Assembly (NCBI GenBank): GCA_027578815.1
Contig: JANBTH010000410.1
Location: forward strand, 1-17,899
Direction of reading: 5' to 3'
DNA: 17,899 bases
From: Coemansia sp. RSA 1804
Lineage: Eukaryota; Kickxellomycota; Kickxellomycetes; Kickxellales; Kickxellaceae
Both the position numbers and the translations under genes were made by a program. Under the pieces are notes generated by a model. The model worked only from the letters and a program-made list of their open reading frames with translations. It searched no databases and had not been told where the DNA came from. This document shows positions 16,133 through 17,899 of the stretch, one piece after another. Numbering within the stretch: the stretch's first letter is position 1; every line of letters starts with the position of its first letter.

Positions 16133-16144
16133 GGGGGGGGGGGG
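16133..16144 (+). repeat. Homopolymer G12
   Basis: Twelve consecutive G residues lie about 116 bp before the start codon at 16260. A run of this length can form an intermolecular G-quadruplex or a triplex-type structure. It is the complement of the C13 run at 15814-15826. The apparent length should be treated with caution. Confidence 0.9.
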
Positions 16145-16259
16145 CGTTTGATTTTGATTCGTTTTGTTTTGTTCTTGTATCCTTGGATTTCTACCAAACA
16201 AACAAAAGACCGGGTTCCGATTTTTCCTTACTTACTTGTATACATTTTGTCGTATTATA

Positions 16260-17899
16260 ATGCCATCAATAGGAGCAGCAGACGTGTTGGCCGACCACAG
16301 CAGCACGCCACAGCCACCAGGATCAACTGCCACAGTCTCAGCAGCATCTTCCGCAGGCCCGGAAGGCACAGCGCAAAGCGACAACAACAACAGCGATAAC
16401 AACGACAACAGTACTGCGACCCATGCACAGATCTATCACGCCTACCACCACAATGTGCCATTCTACTATCCACAGCCGCACCAGCAGCATCACCACCAGC
16501 CGCAGCAGCCGTTTATGGCATATCCGCAAGCGGGCGGCCACGACACGACGGCAGCATCGCCACTAAGCAGCGGGTACGCGACGGCGATGTCGGGGTCGCC
16601 GGTAGCTGGCAGCGCGTTTGCCGGAATTGCACAGCACCAGCAGATTCCGGGAACCGTCGCGGCATACGGGCACTTTCTGGGCCCAGGCGCAGCATCGCCC
16701 ACAGGCTCGCCGGTCGGATCGCCAGCAGGATTCAGCGGCATCGATGTCTGGGCATCGTCGCCGCCGCCGCCTCATTCGCCATCGTCACCTCCGAACATGC
16801 GAGGCCGGCATCACCACCACCACTACCATAACCACTATTACAGCGACCCAGACGCTGGCGCAGCAATAGTAGCGCCGCAAGCCCCGGGCGCAGGCGACAG
16901 CATAGCGCAGTCGGCGGCAACGGCGGCCGAGGAGGCGGTGGATGCGCGCAATGTGTATATCCGCAACCTGCCGGAGGACTGCGGAGACGAGGCGCTGGTA
17001 GCAATGGCGTGTGCGTACGGCGAAATCGAGTCATCCAAGTCGATCATACACGAGACCACGGGTAAATGCAAGGGCTACGGGTTTGTCAAGTACCGAACGG
17101 CCGAGCAGGCCACGCTAGCGATCCGCGGATTCACCGCCCAGGGCTACGAATCGACGCTTGCGCGCGACTCATTCAAGGCCAGACTCAAGCGGCTGCAGGA
17201 CAAGAGCTCGGCCAACGTGTATATTTCCAATCTTCCGTCCGACATCGACGAGGCTGCGCTGACGGAGCTGATTAAGCCGCATCCTGTGGTTTCGGCGCGG
17301 ATTCTGCGGGACGCTGTCACGGGCCACCACAAGGGCGCTGGGTTTGCGCGCATGCCGGACCGCGAGACCGCGCAGCGTGTCATCGATCGTCTCAAGGGAA
17401 TGCGGCTGCCCAATTCGCCGGGGCCCCTGCTGCCGCGTATCGCCGACTCCGAGGGCCAGAAGCAGCTGAAGAAGCAGGCCAACGCCGATGGCAGCGCAAG
17501 TGGCAGCGGAGGCGGCGCCAACCGAGCTGACGATGCCTCCTTCCTGCGCTCGGCCAGCACCTCGCCGCTGATGTGGAGCCCCGTGCTTCTATACTCGTCA
17601 GCCGCTGCCGCCGTTGCTGCAGCATCTCCGCCAACACTGCATAGCTTCGATGCGCTGGGCCATGTTCCGGCAGGCGTCGTTATCGACTCTCACAGCCAGC
17701 GGCGTCTGTCGGCGGTGTCTGGATCGCCTCCCTCGCTGGGCATGCCGCACTCCCCGATCCTTGCTTCGGCCTCGCTGCACCAGCACCAGCACCAGCACCA
17801 GGCCTACGCCGCTGCCAGTCCGCCGGGCGGCGTCTACGCAATGCCTGCGCCGTATCCCGGGTACGCGGCATCCTCGGGATACGCGTCGCCAGTAGGGTA
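16260..17899 (+). CDS. RBMS/MSSP-like two-RRM RNA/ssDNA-binding protein (3' end beyond window)
   Basis: The frame is open from the ATG at 16260 to the window edge: 546 codons plus two bases, with no stop reached. In-frame TGA at 16155 and no earlier ATG after it support this start. Residues 1-225 are low complexity, rich in His, Gln, Ser, Pro, Gly, Ala and Tyr, with a HHHHY cluster near 185. RRM1 spans about 230-300 with RNP2 VYIRNL (232) and RNP1 KGYGFVKY. RRM2 spans about 318-395 with RNP2 VYISNL (320) and RNP1 KGAGFARM. The spacing, the RILRDAVTG segment and a LLPRIADSEGQKQLKK end closely follow animal RBMS1-3 (MSSP) proteins, which bind A/U-rich RNA and single-stranded DNA. A Ser/Pro/Ala/Tyr/His-rich C-terminal region follows, with repeated SP pairs that could be proline-directed phosphosites. 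It is likely a post-transcriptional regulator; targets are unknown. Family assignment is by eye and fairly confident; a yeast orthologue name is not. Confidence 0.88.
   Translation, partial: MPSIGAADVLADHSSTPQPPGSTATVSAASSAGPEGTAQSDNNNSDNNDNSTATHAQIYHAYHHNVPFYYPQPHQQHHHQPQQPFMAYPQAGGHDTTAASPLSSGYATAMSGSPVAGSAFAGIAQHQQIPGTVAAYGHFLGPGAASPTGSPVGSPAGFSGIDVWASSPPPPHSPSSPPNMRGRHHHHHYHNHYYSDPDAGAAIVAPQAPGAGDSIAQSAATAAEEAVDARNVYIRNLPEDCGDEALVAMACAYGEIESSKSIIHETTGKCKGYGFVKYRTAEQATLAIRGFTAQGYESTLARDSFKARLKRLQDKSSANVYISNLPSDIDEAALTELIKPHPVVSARILRDAVTGHHKGAGFARMPDRETAQRVIDRLKGMRLPNSPGPLLPRIADSEGQKQLKKQANADGSASGSGGGANRADDASFLRSASTSPLMWSPVLLYSSAAAAVAAASPPTLHSFDALGHVPAGVVIDSHSQRRLSAVSGSPPSLGMPHSPILASASLHQHQHQHQAYAAASPPGGVYAMPAPYPGYAASSGYASPVG
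17778..17801 (+). repeat. CACCAG hexamer repeat (4 units) encoding HQHQHQHQ
   Basis: Four exact CACCAG units encode alternating His-Gln in the C-terminal low-complexity region of the RRM protein. It adds to the His/Gln-rich character of both tails, which is typical of condensate-prone RNA-binding proteins; that behaviour is inferred. Confidence 0.9.

Larger units (their letters stand above)
14082..16259. other. Divergent AT-rich intergenic region, 2.2 kb, no convincing gene
   Basis: Both flanking genes are transcribed away from this region, so it carries two promoters and two leaders. Strand composition alternates: plus-strand A/purine-rich from about 14100 to 15100, T-rich from about 15105 to 15370, purine-rich about 15590-15960, and pyrimidine-rich about 15965-16250 just before the right-hand gene. 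Frames of 60-150 codons exist but either lack an ATG or encode low-complexity Lys/Phe-rich sequence. One 58-codon ATG frame (15834-16010) is listed separately. No rRNA, tRNA or transposon remnant is recognisable. A noncoding transcript could be present but cannot be shown from sequence. Confidence 0.6.

Overview
The window looks like nuclear DNA from a fungus. It has long, apparently intronless, GC-rich genes separated by AT-rich, homopolymer-rich spacers. The gene set is typically fungal: a secreted GH5 exo-1,3-beta-glucanase, a TOR kinase with an FKBP-rapamycin-binding (FRB) domain, the coatomer beta subunit, and a two-RRM protein of the RBMS/MSSP type. The 8.1 kb TOR gene is one uninterrupted reading frame, and its low-complexity Gly/Asn/Ala/Ser insertions suggest an early-diverging, zygomycete-grade lineage, possibly Kickxellomycotina. 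That placement is inference from style, not a database match.

Layout, left to right. 1-443: AT-rich upstream region of the first gene. 444-1937 (+): GH5 glucan 1,3-beta-glucosidase with a signal peptide and a hydrophobic C-terminal tail. 1938-2088: short convergent spacer with CAA and AACAGA repeats. 2089-10176 (-): complete TOR kinase, 2695 residues. 10177-11090: spacer holding the TOR promoter and the coatomer 3' end. 11091-14081 (-): complete coatomer beta subunit (Sec26/COPB1 family), 996 residues, with a 13-Ala microsatellite-encoded tract. 14082-16259: 2.2 kb divergent intergenic region with no convincing gene. It holds a C13 run, a G12 run, an AAC repeat, an imperfect palindrome and a small basic ORF. 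16260-17899 (+): 5' part of an RBMS/MSSP-like RNA-binding protein that is still open at the window edge.

The genes are not an operon or a specialised cluster. They serve cell-wall remodelling, nutrient-growth signalling, COPI vesicle transport and RNA binding, and I see no sign of a mobile element, CRISPR array, rRNA or tRNA. I do not see a new multi-gene system. The strongest unusual signal is inside TOR. The ATP-pocket hinge that is Trp-Val in human mTOR (2239-2240) is Tyr-Tyr here. The affinity-pocket Tyr2225 is Phe. Both FATC cysteines of the redox disulfide are gone. Several rapamycin-contact positions of the FRB domain are substituted. The catalytic Lys, DRH and DFG residues are intact, so this looks like an active but pharmacologically and redox-wise divergent TOR.
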